Source: Odontocerum albicorne
Lineage: Eukaryota; Arthropoda; Insecta; Trichoptera; Odontoceridae
Direction of reading: 5' to 3'
DNA length: 64,000 nt
Assembly (NCBI GenBank): GCA_949825065.1
Contig: OX463856.1
Coordinates: forward strand, 21,138,632-21,202,631
The notes below the pieces were generated by a model. That model worked only from the letters and a program-made list of their open reading frames with translations, was not told the DNA's origin and did no database searches. Shown here piece by piece: positions 38,400-48,219 of this stretch; positions within the stretch are counted from its first letter, which is position 1, and every line of letters begins with the position of its first letter. The position numbers were made by a program, and so were the translations under genes.

Positions 38400-38825
38400 T
38401 TGTAGTGGTTCCACGCTATATCTGGAACTTGGTGCATCAGCTATCTCCATCCTTTCTGGGCCTGAGTTATGTTAAATCCAGTGATTAAAAAGAATCCATT
38501 TAACTTCGTTATTTGGTCCGTTCATCTTGTACGAGACCTTCCTCTTGCTCGCTTTCTTAACGGCAAACTCTTTTGCTTCAATCTTGTACCTCCGTCCTGT
38601 TGCAATTTATGCAGTCTGTATCAATCCGCAGAACTCATTCTGTGGAACTGCGATGATATTCCAGTCAATTATATCCGAAAGGAACTCTACTTAGCCTTAC
38701 GTCGGCTGCTCTTCGAACCAGTTGGTTACCCACATCTAGTGGCGTCAAATGATAGTTTTGTTGCATTTGAAATTTTCTGTGAAAGTAATCGTAACTTGTT
38801 GAGCTGTTTGAACTCCAGACTTTAA
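38400..38825 (+). mobile_element. LINE C-terminal relic with zinc-knuckle-like CNLC
   Basis: A frame open at 38469-38825 reads WSVHLVRDLPLARFLNGKL, VPPSCCNLCSLYQSAELILW, then NCDDIPVNYIRKELYLALRR. The CxxC spacing followed by an ILW-x-C resembles the C-terminal zinc-knuckle of Jockey/R1-type non-LTR elements (CxLC...HxxxxC), with the His position not conserved. A stop precedes residue 1 (TTATGTTAAATCC), so this is a fragment. It has one unbroken frame of 118 codons. Confidence 0.5.
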
Positions 38826-38831
38826 GCTACT

Positions 38832-39115
38832 TTAAAAAAGTATATTTACTGCGCTGCAAGTCGTTTTTCTTCTCCCGTGTTGATGGACCTTAACTCCATC
38901 GTCACTACTATTATGTTCATACTCAGATGTTCCGCCACCGGAGAAGGAGTCACTTTGGGCAGTTCCTTCTTCGACACTACGTGACGACGCGTTCATAAAA
39001 AAATAAAGAAGATTTTGATATTCTAGTGTAGATCGTGCTATATTGAGGCTTATTTGGTCCTCCATAACAGCATGGGTGGTGGTGAGATCAAACTGCTCGC
39101 TTTTTCGGAACTATC
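38832..39115 (-). repeat. Dispersed repeat family C, copy 2 (77-codon frame)
   Basis: The minus strand is open from 39065 to 38832 and starts MEDQISLNIARSTLEYQNLL. It contains NASSRSVEEGTAQSD, SFSGGGTSEYEHNSSDDGVK and HQHGRRKTTCSAVNI. It aligns with the copy at 23.5-23.7 kb both in peptide and in the upstream DNA. The protein family is unknown. Confidence 0.55.
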
Positions 39116-39459
39116 GTCGTGATTACCGGCTTAAGCAAACTTTCGTATTTTTCTCTCTTCCAAAGTAAAAGAATGATTAAATGCATGTTGTCCAGAACTG
39201 GCTCCATAACGTTACAATATCGACAGTAAAAACGATGTAAATAATAAAGACCAGTGAACTAGAAAAGCCAAAACGAAATCTCGAACCCGTTATCGAAGAG
39301 TCGTTGAACATTTTCGATGACTTTTGAGGGGACGGTGAAAAGTTGTTATACGCAAACATTTCAATGGCTTCACACATTTAACCAATCGATGCTGTTGGGG
39401 ATGTATGATAAGGTGTAATAAAATCGTATTTTAGTCATTAAAATCAAAGGATAATTTTA

Positions 39460-39578
39460 AAAAGTGCCGTTTAGAGAGCCAACTCTCCTCTAGGGCGCTC
39501 TTATTTGGCACTCAAACTCACTATTACTCACAAATCAAATATGACAGCTACATCAGCGCCCGAGAGAATAATGTGTAA
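39460..39578 (-). mobile_element. SINE3 copy
   Basis: On the plus strand AGTGCCGTTTAGAGAGCCAA, CTCTCCTCTAGGGCGCTCTT, ACTCAAACTCACTATTACTC, ATGACAGCTACATCAGCGCC and CGAGAGAATAATGTGTAACA match 34930-35075 in full order. Both near-complete copies end with AATNATGTGT. Confidence 0.7.
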
Positions 39579-40374
39579 CACTTTTTTTGTGTAAAGTAAA
39601 AATTTGTGGGATTATTTGCACATATGGTAATCTCTGTATTGTACACAGTACAACCTTTTGCCGAGATTGTTAGGTTAACTATGAAGCGTATAAAAATATT
39701 ATGTATTTGTTGATGTTTGGTTAGGTTTTTCCCTTTGTACTATCCCTGTTATACAAGTCAAGATAACACAGTTTAATTATTCTTTTAAACATTATATCAA
39801 ATGAGATAATAATTTTTATAATGTATTATATATTTGAAAGTACAATTTCTTTAAACCAACAGTCGAAGTAATAATGTTTGAGTTCAAGCTTTCAGAAATA
39901 AAATAAAAATAAAAGCTCTATTCCCAAAAAAACACACAAACTGGAAAGATCAAACCTAAAATAATAATGTATGTAAAGTTGAAAAATCCCAACATTGTTT
40001 TGTTTCAATTCTGGACCAAATCTTTTGTTCGAGTAGATTTAGCTAACACATGTACAAACATAAAAAAATCATTTTGAATTTTATTAAAATGAAAAAAAAA
40101 TAGAAAACAGTTCACATTGGAATGTCGGAAAAGTATTAACTAAGTTCAAGGGATTTTTGAATGTTTCAATATTCTTTTTATCCATTCCGTAATAGAAGGG
40201 TTTTACTGGGGTTCAGTTGACTGAATAAAAAAAACGATAGACTGTCGGAAAAAACCCTCTGCCCTGTTGAAACTTTTCTAATTTGGGAGGAGACATTGAC
40301 GGTCAGACAAAGGGCCTCTTGATTCCAGTCTCTTTTTTAGGTCTAGAGGACAAGTTAAAAACGAGTTCATTGCA
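39579..40374. other. AT-rich intergenic DNA, nothing recognised
   Basis: No coding, RNA or repeat feature could be supported here. Confidence 0.35.
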
Positions 40375-40870
40375 AGGATACTGTATTTGAATAAGTACTA
40401 TCAAAAATTACTTCTATCATATTTAAAAAAGTACTGTCAAAAATTACTTATTTTAGATATTATTAAGCACTATCAAAAATTGTATTTGAATTAGCACTTT
40501 CAAAAATTTAAATAGAATAATAAAAAATTACTTATTAAATATTTGAATTAGTACTTTAAAAAATTACTTCTTTTTTATGTTAATAAGTACTATCAAAAAT
40601 TGTATTTGAATTAGTACTATCAAAAAATGTAATAGAATTGACACTCAAAAATTGCTTATCTCATATTTGAATATGTAAATATTATCAAAAATAACTTCTT
40701 TCATATTCGCATTAGTACTATCAACGATAACACTTTTCAGATTGTTAAAGTACTTTAAAAATTTGTATTTAAATTAGTATTATCGAAAATCGTTATTAAA
40801 TTAGCACCATCAAAAATTACTCATTTATTGCAAGGATGCTGTATTTAAATTAGTACTATCAAATTATATT
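40375..40870 (+). repeat. Degenerate tandem repeat, TACTATCAAAAATTACTT core
   Basis: About ten irregularly spaced copies (35-60 bp) of the words ATTAGTACTATCAAAAATTACTT and TGTATTTGAATTAGTAC. Strong divergence indicates an old array. Confidence 0.8.
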
Positions 40871-40899
40871 AATTATATAGGTGTGGTGGGATATGTGCC

Positions 40900-41335
40900 G
40901 GTCAACAGTGAAACTGATGAAAGCAAAGAAGATATCTGAAACTGTTAAAGAAATGTTTTAGAGAAAAAGAAGAGCAACTATAAGACGATATTGTCAGGTG
41001 ACTTGAAAGCATCAGTTGGGGTCAAAAGGGATGGTTTTGGCAAAGCAAGATGAACAAGAGCACGCTCAGATGGTTTATTAGTGAATGGAGGAGTAACAAA
41101 ACATATATTTAGTGCAAATGTGAGTCGAAAACGTGTGAGAGGACGACCGAGAAAAGTATGGTTGGATCAAGTGATTGATATTCTGAAAGACGAAACGTTG
41201 AAATTCAGAATGTTCGAAGAAATTGTCTGAAAATATGTAATGATGTAGAAAAGGATATGTGTCGAAACAGAAAAGTCTGGAGCTCTGCTCTCTCTTCTTA
41301 CCCTGACAAGAAAATGGCGTGATGGTATGTATGCA
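40900..41335 (+). mobile_element. LINE-B internal-deletion copy (endonuclease joined to 3' end)
   Basis: The left part reads YKTILSGDLKASVGVKRDGF then GKAR, the GDxNAxxG segment of an apurinic-endonuclease-like domain of non-LTR elements. After ARSDGLLVNGGVTK it passes into SANVSRKRVRGRPRKVWLDQ and VIDILKDETLK. That is the C-terminal end of LINE-B, followed by the usual 3' junction GCGTGATGGTATGTATG. The whole polymerase is missing, so a large internal deletion joined the two. Confidence 0.7.
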
Positions 41336-42239
41336 AAATATATTCACAAAACTGTGGGTTTGTGGAGCTTTGTGTAGTTTCTCTTCGGGTCGTATTAGTT
41401 CAAATTTTAAATGTTTTATGGATGGTAAATAAATCTACTTATTCGCCGTGACCTGAGGAACGTGACCCACCAATTGCTGAGCACATTCATGTGCTTTTTT
41501 TTAAGAATAACAGTACCATGGTTTCCATTGCCTTCCACATCATATAAGATGTTATAGGAGTTGTATATGTACATACTCGTATATTGTGAGGCCTGCTGCT
41601 AACAAACAATAAATTGTTTGAGGTATGGTACTAGGTTCCTGATGAAATGTGTAGGTACTTGTGGGTATAAAGTGGAAACAGGAGTTTTTCTCAATTCGTG
41701 ACATAGGTCCCATATGTATTGTGCATACATACCATTATGCTTTAGCCCTATTGGAGTGGACAGGAAAGACATATCCCAGCACCTTTCTATCCATTTCTGT
41801 TTCTCATACTTTATTCGATCTTCATTAATTGAATATAAATAGATGTATTTAAAAAGTATTCAACAACTTATTGTCTCAATGTGTACAATGAACACAAAAT
41901 ATTCACTTTAACCGAACAACTCCATAAAAGGACAAAAATACTTTTCAGTGAGGATATATCGAGCAGTTTAAGTTACGTAACTAAGTCCTGTTTTACGTCT
42001 GCTACAATTTAACTTTGAGTTAATGCTGTGGATACAAGGGGTACTTCTCTGTAGATAATATCGCACATTTTTCAATCTGTTCTTTATCTCGCTAAAACTG
42101 AAATAAAGTACCGTAAAAAAAGAATTTCAAACTAAAAACTCGAATTCCACAAGAAAGAGAAATGAAATGATGAAAGCATATAATTTTTAATTTTTATTAG
42201 TCAAATATATTACAAATAAACATACCACACTGTTTCCCT
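41336..42239. other. Intergenic DNA, nothing recognised
   Basis: No feature could be supported here. One TACTCGTA word lies at about 41574. Confidence 0.35.
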
Positions 42240-42565
42240 GTAAAGATAGACTTATAGAATAGAGCACCAGATGTTCATCTCTTGATCCATACACCTTCTC
42301 ATACAATTCCTACAATTTCTCTCAATTCCTTCTTTCAAAATATCGGTCAATTTAACGAACCATACATTCCTTCTTCTTCATCTATTTCGCCTTCCACTTA
42401 CATTTTCATTTATTTTCCAAGATTTTCTTCATTAATTTGTTCCACGTGCTCAAACTTAAGTTCATATTCACGTCTTACCATTTCATTTCAGATACTTTCA
42501 TACATTGTCACCCCATGTATTCTTCTAAGTTGAAGCGTTTCTACAATTTACGACATTTTCCAATT
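42240..42565 (-). mobile_element. LINE-B relic, 3' region
   Basis: TAGAGCACCAGATGTTCATC, GATCCATACACCTTCTCATA, CTACAATTTCTCTCAATTCC, TTCTTTCAAAATATCGGTCA and CATTAATTTGTTCCACGTGC follow LINE-B backwards. It is directly followed by another partial copy in the same orientation. Confidence 0.7.
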
Positions 42566-42569
42566 TTCG

Positions 42570-42950
42570 CTGTCAGGGTAGACAGAGAGGACAGAGAACC
42601 GTTTTTTTTCATATCTCGACTGATATCCTTAGCCTCTTCTACATCCATACATCATCTCATACAACTACGATTTCTCTGATTTTAGGTTTCCTTATTTCAA
42701 AATATCTTCACTTGATCCAACCATACTTTTATCTCACACGCCTTTTACTCACATTTGCACTATAAATCTGTTTTGTTCGTCTTTCATAATTTATTCGTTC
42801 CACATGCCCAACTTATCTCAACGTACTCTTCTTCATCGTATTAATGATGTATAAACTAATGTTTCTTAAGTCATATTTCGTTTTATTTTTCACCATGAGT
42901 ACCATATCTACTCAAGTCTCTTCTATGAAATGGAAGCGTGGACACTGAAT
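42570..42950 (-). mobile_element. LINE-B relic, 3' region, second copy
   Basis: GCTGTCAGGGTAGACAGAGA marks the 3' end again, then CTCTTCTACATCCATACATC, CAACTACGATTTCTCTGATT, GATCCAACCATACTTTTATC, TTTATTCGTTCCACATGCCC and AATGGAAGCGTGGACACTGA. The two adjacent copies in the same orientation suggest either two insertions or a partial duplication. Confidence 0.7.
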
Positions 42951-43240
42951 CAGTAACTCACATTGGACCGAAGATTTTGTGATGTAAATCTGCATGCGAT
43001 TCCTCAAGATTATCTGGTAGGATCGTTTTGCGAATGTGAAAGTGCTTTCGCGAATGTTCAGAGATCAAACACTGCATAAAACTGCAATTTTGGTAAATTG
43101 CACTATCTCTTTCACTTAAGTAAAGGCGGAAAATACGTCATTACACAACGTTTCATTGAGCAGAGGAATACGCTGACTGAAGAACTCGTGAGATGATTAT
43201 GATGCAGTTCAGTTGAATTGTGTCGGACTGCAGAAAACAA

Positions 43241-43494
43241 GATAGAGATAGTCATGATGATGGGTTATTCCGATAAGATAGAGATAGTCATGATGATGGC
43301 TTATTCCGATAAGATAGAGATAGTCATGATGATGGCTTATTCCGATAAGATAGAAATAGTCATGATGATGGCTTATTCCGATAAGATAGAGACTGTCATG
43401 ATGATGGCTTATTCCGATAGGATAGAGACAGTCATGATGATGGCTTATTCCGATAAGATAGAGATAGTCATGATGATGGCTTATTCCGATAAGA
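43241..43494 (+). repeat. 36-bp tandem repeat, 7 copies
   Basis: Unit GATAGAGATAGTCATGATGA plus TGGCTTATTCCGATAA (36 bp), copies starting at 43241, 43277 and so on, nearly identical. Since 36 is divisible by three, one frame stays open (IEIVMMMAYSDK per unit, 103 codons at 43218-43529). The flanks show no gene, so I treat this frame as incidental. Confidence 0.95.
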
Positions 43495-43639
43495 GATGGT
43501 ACGTCAAAAAGAATGAGAGTAAGGTCTAAAAGACTCGCTGAAGCGATTCATAATTTTATAATATTTATTATAAAAGGACAATTTATAATACAATCAAAGG
43601 TGATTTGGGTACACGAAACGAATGAGTGAAAAAAGAGTT

Positions 43640-43830
43640 ATAAAATAATGTACAGCGTAAATATGAATGCATGACGTGGAAGAGGAAAGAAAAGTATAGT
43701 TGGATCAAGTAAATAATATTTTAAAAAAGTAAAAGAAAGGAGTGAAAGATATCGTAGGGGCTGTATGAGATGATGTATGAATGTGGAAGAGGCGAAATAT
43801 GTGTGTCGAGATAGAATAGTATGCGTAGTT
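43640..43830 (+). mobile_element. LINE-B 3'-end relic
   Basis: GTATAGTTGGATCAAGTAAA, ATCGTAGGGGCTGTATGAGA, GTATGAATGTGGAAGAGGCG and GTGTGTCGAGATAGAATAGT are the LINE-B C-terminal words on the plus strand. Truncated before the 3' junction. Confidence 0.65.
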
Positions 43831-44339
43831 AAGGACCAGCCACTCTTAAAGAGTGATCTAAGAGTCCTGTCTGTATAACAATACAATCTGACAGTTTTAT
43901 TTATCTTTGGTTGAAGAATAATCAAAATTATGTATAAGATTTCAGCGTTTTTAGCGTTCCTTAATTTACAGCCGTCTTTTTTAACTACCGTGGTTTTCTT
44001 TTAATTAAAAAATTACTTAAATACATATTTTTAGGCCAATTTAAAACTCAAAAAATTTAATTTAAAAACGTTTATCTCTTGTCAACTTGATGACATAAAA
44101 ACATCCCCTATTTATGGTGGGACTTAAATTCTGCGACAAACCCGTTAGCAAGAGTTTTCAATTTACTAAAAATACACTTTAATTTAGTCGACATATCAAT
44201 GTTTTACGTGAAGGGGTAATGAACGTCCCCACCCTACCATTAACTTAAAGAAAAAAATATTAATTTTCTCTGGAATAAAGCCAAATATTTTAGATTGGTT
44301 CCATTTTGAAATAATAAAATAAATCGTCGTTTGAATAAA
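43831..44339. other. Intergenic DNA, nothing recognised
   Basis: AT-rich, with no supported feature. Confidence 0.3.
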
Positions 44340-44460
44340 ATGTACATTCGTTTATTCTACATTCATACACCTTCTCATACAGTTCCTATGATTTCTTTGA
44401 TTTTGTATGTTTCCTTCTTTTAAAATATCATTCACTTGATGCAACCATACACACGTAAGT
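44340..44460 (-). mobile_element. LINE-B fragment
   Basis: TTCTACATTCATACACCTTC, CAGTTCCTATGATTTCTTTG and TTCACTTGATGCAACCATAC (plus strand) correspond to the minus-strand peptide VNDILKEGNIQNQRNHRN then MRRCMNVE. It is cut on its right by a SINE2 insertion near 44490. Confidence 0.65.
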
Positions 44461-44489
44461 GAACAATATAGTAGTGTATAATTTTTGTT

Positions 44490-44685
44490 TTTGTATACAG
44501 TACAACCTGAAAGATTTATTGCCATGAGACAGTATCTCAACCAACCAGGTAAGTGTTGAAGTATCCTTAAGGGAAACTAGACTGGAACCCTTTTCCAAAA
44601 ATCGTGGATCCAAAAGTAATCGAACCCACAACACGGGCTAGAAAAGAGGCGTCGTGTTAAATAGGCCACGGAGGTAATTAATACT
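44490..44685 (-). mobile_element. SINE2 copy
   Basis: On the minus strand: CTCCGTGGCCTATTTAACAC head, GTGTTGTGGGTTCGATTACT (B box GGTTCGATTAC), GATTTTTGGAAAAGGGTTCC, GTCTAGTTTCCCTTAAGGAT, GGTTGGTTGAGATACTGTCT, CATGGCAATAAATCTTTCAG and GTTGTACTGTATACAAAAAC. This is the most complete head-to-tail copy in the window. Confidence 0.85.
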
Positions 44686-44694
44686 ATAATGCGT

Positions 44695-44770
44695 TATAAA
44701 CATAACGCGACTTCGCTGTCGGGGGAAGCAGAGAGGATGGAGCACCAGACTTACCTATCCTGTCTTAAAA
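44695..44770 (-). mobile_element. LINE-B 3' end
   Basis: CGCTGTCGGGGGAAGCAGAG then AGGATGGAGCACCAGACTTA and CCTATCCTGTCTTAA are the LINE-B 3' boundary read on the minus strand. Together with 44340-44460 this may be a single LINE-B fragment split by the SINE2. Confidence 0.6.
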
Positions 44771-44814
44771 CGCAGGGAATAATAAACTAAAAAAATTATT
44801 ATTATTTTCTATTA

Positions 44815-45000
44815 CTTATAGTTAAGGCATTAATATTGTTATTTGTCTTATCAAACACTGTTTATTCCACTTTATGTAATGGTATAAGCCTACCGGTTTC
44901 AAGGTTTTCACCTCATCATCAGGGGAGAACAAACAAGACTGAATTATTTTCGAGCTGGTAACGACATACACACTTCTAACGAAAAGCGTACACAATGAAA
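44815..45000 (-). mobile_element. Hammerhead-motif element, copy 4 (best core)
   Basis: From the left: TATAGTTAAGGCATTAATATTG, TTATCAAACACTGTTTATTC, CACTTTATGTAATGGTATAA, the motif, then GGGGAGAACAAACAAGACTG and ACATACACACTTCTAACGAA. Only one arm is present, unlike the fold-back copy at 22.8 kb. A 106-codon frame on the minus strand (45142-44822) runs through it (PDDEVKTLKPVGLYHYIKW covers the motif). I see no domain in that frame and treat it as incidental. The right boundary is unknown. Confidence 0.75.
44885..44932 (-). ncRNA. Hammerhead-ribozyme-like motif, intact core
   Basis: Minus strand, in order: CCC; CTGATGA (44922-44916); one extra T; a 5-bp helix GAGGT/ACCTT closed by GAAA (44914-44901, ending in a G-T wobble next to the core); GAAAC (44900-44896); CGGTA, with the GTA triplet at 44893-44891; then GG, which can pair with the CC before CTGATGA. 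ACCGGT (44897-44892) is self-complementary with no loop, the arrangement known for minimal hammerheads that work as dimers. Known family: type-I hammerheads of Penelope-like elements and retrozymes. Caveats are the extra T after CTGATGA and a stem I of only 2-3 pairs. Confidence 0.5.
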
Positions 45001-45144
45001 AGATAAGGATACAAAAAATAGTTTTCTCAATGTATCTGAATAGGTGATGCTGACATTTTAAAGATCGTGACCGGGAGCTTACATTGGTTTTGGTCGCAGT
45101 AATCGAACTATTGGAGTTATCACTTAACTCACAGTTCGTCATCG

Positions 45145-45950
45145 CACGTTAACAAATCAAAATAATAAAAAAGGGTCCTAGTCAGGGAAAAGTATTCATC
45201 TGGATCAAAACTCACACACATATGCGGTTGTTGTTATCTTAACGTTTTGGGTAGTATTCAAAACATGGGTGATGACGAACCGCGAGTTACATCTTAACTT
45301 GAGTATTATAAATCTGAAAATACGATGAATGACTGCAAAGGCAAAATTATCTCTCGATCACGCTCTTCGCATAACTTATTCAGATATGTTGAAGTTAGCA
45401 TACAAATGAATAAATGGAATTGTATTTAAACGGTATCAAATATAAAATAAATAATAAATACTTTTAAAAATAATGTTAGCTATTTGTTCTGTCTCTTGGT
45501 ATTTTCCAAATGAAAGCCCATTTGATTAATGTTCCCTATTCAATTTACCTGTTTAAAAAGCGCTGAAGCAATCGCCAACTGACCGTTAAAAATCGTTCAA
45601 TATTTTCCTCTGACAGATTGGACGCTATTTTATTTACCTTGTTAAATCGAAAGCTCAATTTTTCCAACCATTTTAAAATTAATTCTAGCTTTCAAAATAC
45701 AGAAGGGTACTGGATATTAGAAGAAATAAAACCAAAAAAAATCTCGCTTTGAAAAATTCTTCTTAAAATACGGTAAATGAACGAAGAAAAAAATACTTTC
45801 AAAATACACAACCTTTCACTAAAGCATATGTTGGATGTGATATTTCATAAAAAGGCTATTCTTAATATTGTTTATAGCGAAATCCTTTCAATATTGAGTC
45901 AAATCGGTTTCCATACTCCAGCAAGAAACACATAGAACCTTTTACAATTC
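45145..45950. other. Intergenic DNA, nothing recognised
   Basis: No frame, repeat or RNA could be supported here. Confidence 0.35.
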
Positions 45951-45956
45951 AAGTGT

Positions 45957-46115
45957 GTCAATAGCAATTTGCTACCAACATTGTAATTCATCAATTGTGA
46001 CAATACCACAATTGAATCACTCCATGTATAGCTTGGTGGATATTTTTAATGTAAATAGTGTTGGGTTCAGAAGGGTTCTACTCCGGCATTTCCTCAATCT
46101 AAGTTCTGGACTGAG
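45957..46115 (+). repeat. Dispersed repeat family D, copy 2
   Basis: GTCAATAGCAATTTGCTACC, TTGTAATTCATCAATTGTGA, CACTCCATGTATAGC, GGATATTTTTAATG and CTCCGGCATTTCCTCAATCT follow the order of 32315-32470. Non-coding; class unknown. Confidence 0.6.
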
Positions 46116-46206
46116 AAAATGGTGTTTCATTTAGTATTTTTATTGACGTTATTTGAGTATCTTTTATAAACCAAACAATACATTTACGGTTTCGTGAAAC
46201 GTATTT

Positions 46207-46391
46207 GTTTCAATTGTGTTGAAGTTGTTGATATACTTTATTTGTTTCAATTGTGTTGAAGTTGTTGATATACTTTATTTGTTTCAATTGTGTTGAAGTT
46301 GTTGATATACTTTATTTGTTTCAATTGTGTTGAAATTGTTGATATACTTTATTAGTTTCAATTGTGTTGAAGTAGTTGATATACTTTATTT
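46207..46391 (+). repeat. 37-bp tandem repeat, 5 copies
   Basis: Unit GTTTCAATTGTGTTGAAGTT plus GTTGATATACTTTATTT. Copies start at 46207, 46244, 46281, 46318 and 46355, with one or two substitutions each. Confidence 0.97.
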
Positions 46392-46544
46392 GCTTAAGTA
46401 AATATTGCTTATAACATATTTGTCAAGGACTAAGTGTCATATACATTTTCTAGAAATAAACAACCCAGTTTAAGATGACAAGCGAGAAAAAATTAAAGCA
46501 TAAAAAAGTTTAAGCAATTAATGTAACATACTATCTATTGCATA

Positions 46545-46705
46545 TTTGATAAGACGGTAGTCTTTCATTGTGGGGCTCTGAGTTCAATTTTGAACCCGAC
46601 TTTTTAAAAAGGGTTGCAGTCAGATTTTCACTCTAGGCCTACTCAAACACATTTCAGGTTGGTTAAACAAATGGCAAAAAACCCAGCATGCTGTATTTAC
46701 ACCAA
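46545..46705 (+). mobile_element. SINE2 relic
   Basis: GATAAGACGGTAGTCTTTCA, GGGCTCTGAGTTCAATTTTG (decayed B box), ACCCGACTTTTTAAAAAGGG, CAGTCAGATTTTCACTCTAG and AGGTTGGTTAAACAAATGGC match SINE2 in order. Confidence 0.65.
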
Positions 46706-46879
46706 AAAAATGTAATATAATAATATAAGGCTATCAAATGTTGGGTTTTTTACATATTTGTAACGGTAAAATGTTAAACAAAACACCTGCAACGAAGAAA
46801 CTTTAAACTCATATTGTGGGTCAGTTAAGGGAAACAAATCTCACTGAGTGTGTATCATAAATGTTTTACTGCTAACATA

Positions 46880-47168
46880 TTTAAGAAGAACACTTTAGAT
46901 TGTTTGGATATCTAGAACGATGAATGAAGAAATACTAGCAAAACAAATATACGGTGCTAATGTTAATGGAAGGCATGTTAGAAAAAGGCCAAGAAAGTAC
47001 CGTTGGATTAAGTACATGTTACTTTGAAAGAAGCATGTATAGAAAGTCATAGAAATCGTAGAAGTTATGTATAAGAACGTGTATGGATGTAGAAAAGATG
47101 AAGTTTGTCGAGATAGGATACCCTCTCTAAATACTCCGACAGAGAAATGGCGTAATAGTTTGTATGTA
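46880..47168 (+). mobile_element. LINE-B 3'-end relic
   Basis: Readable as LRLFGYLER, then EEILAKQIYGANVNGRHVRK, KVPLD and RNRRSYV, and ending at GAGAAATGGCGTAATAGTTT with GTATGTA. A decayed C-terminal part of the LINE-B ORF with the common 3' boundary. Confidence 0.7.
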
Positions 47169-47169
47169 C

Positions 47170-47875
47170 AATATGTATGAGTACGTGTACGTCAAATGTT
47201 GACATCAATCAAGACAAACGGGCCAAATCAGCCGTCTCACAAGACATATTTCCTGTTCTGAAACAGTTGACTTACATTTGCGAAATTCACATAAAAATAC
47301 ACATAAACAATGGTTTAAGTCTGAGCAGTAGTCGAAAAATATATATACTCGTATATGCGCAAATTCTTTGAAGTTCCCAATTTAACATATTTATACAAAA
47401 CCCAATGTCTATCATGTTTGTGTTTTGAGATTTAAACAAAAGTTTTTAAGAAAATTATTTTTAAAACCATCAATGAATCTTTTTTTTAATCCTTTTGAAA
47501 TACACATATCAAGGAATGGTTGTATTTCAAAAGTATAAAAAATGTATTTGAACTTCGTTTATTTTAAACCAAACACTGCTCTTACTTTGTTAACCTTCAT
47601 AATATAATTACTAATAAGAAATAACTTTGTTTTTTCACTAATGACACGTAATTACCTAGACACGTGTCTCAAGGCTCTATTTTAGTGGTATGATCTCGTT
47701 TTGTTATAAAACCAATATTTAAGAAGTACTAATGTAACATTGCATTAGAAGAAAGTTATAATATTTTAAATAAACTACAAATTAATAAATATACATATTG
47801 GCTATTACATTATTAAACATAACTATCTTAAATCCAGCTCTGTGCTCTTATTCCCCTTCCTCCCGCGATACATTT
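47170..47875. other. Intergenic DNA, nothing recognised
   Basis: AT-rich with no supported feature. TATATACTCGTATATG is at about 47342. Confidence 0.35.
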
Positions 47876-48130
47876 ATTTCCTACTTCCTGTTGCGGCTCG
47901 ATGCCATTTCCGGTTAACGTTTATACCGCGGAGAGCATTTCCGGTAGCAGCGTCTGAAGATTTCGGTTTTTAAAGAGGAAAATGGGAGAAAATTAGTATT
48001 CTTGGGCGTTAGTGAGAATGAAGTAATTGACAGCCAGCAAATTTTGAAGGGAAGAATTTTCGATCTAAGCAATTGGAAATATCCAAAAAATATTTTTTTC
48101 CTTTCCTTTCTATGCAGAATATAATACGGT
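47876..48130 (+). other. CpG-rich patch followed by a splice-donor-like site
   Basis: About 110 bp at 47876-47985 contain roughly ten CpG (CCCGCGATAC, GTTGCGGCTCGATG, ATTTCCGGTTAACG, TACCGCGGAGAG, CAGCGTCTG), far above the surroundings. ACGGTAAGTATATCG at 48126-48140 is a strong splice-donor consensus. Together this could be a promoter with an untranslated first exon. I cannot see a coding exon, and the patch may equally be an unknown transposon end. Confidence 0.2.
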
Positions 48131-48219
48131 AAGTATATCGTGATTTTTAAAATTCTTAAATGTTTTTCGAAATTGGGCTTTTACCCGTTTTAATATTATT
48201 ACATCTTGCATTATTTGAC

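Noticed and set aside
40912..40945. CTGATGA ... GAAACTG as a further hammerhead
   Set aside because: No helix can form between the two boxes and the region belongs to a LINE-B relic; treated as chance.
43218..43529. Repeat protein gene (IEIVMMMAYSDK units)
   Set aside because: Frame kept open by a 36-bp unit; no gene structure on either side.
44822..45142. 106-codon membrane-like protein on the minus strand
   Set aside because: It overlaps the dispersed hammerhead-motif element and has no domain; other copies do not keep the frame.
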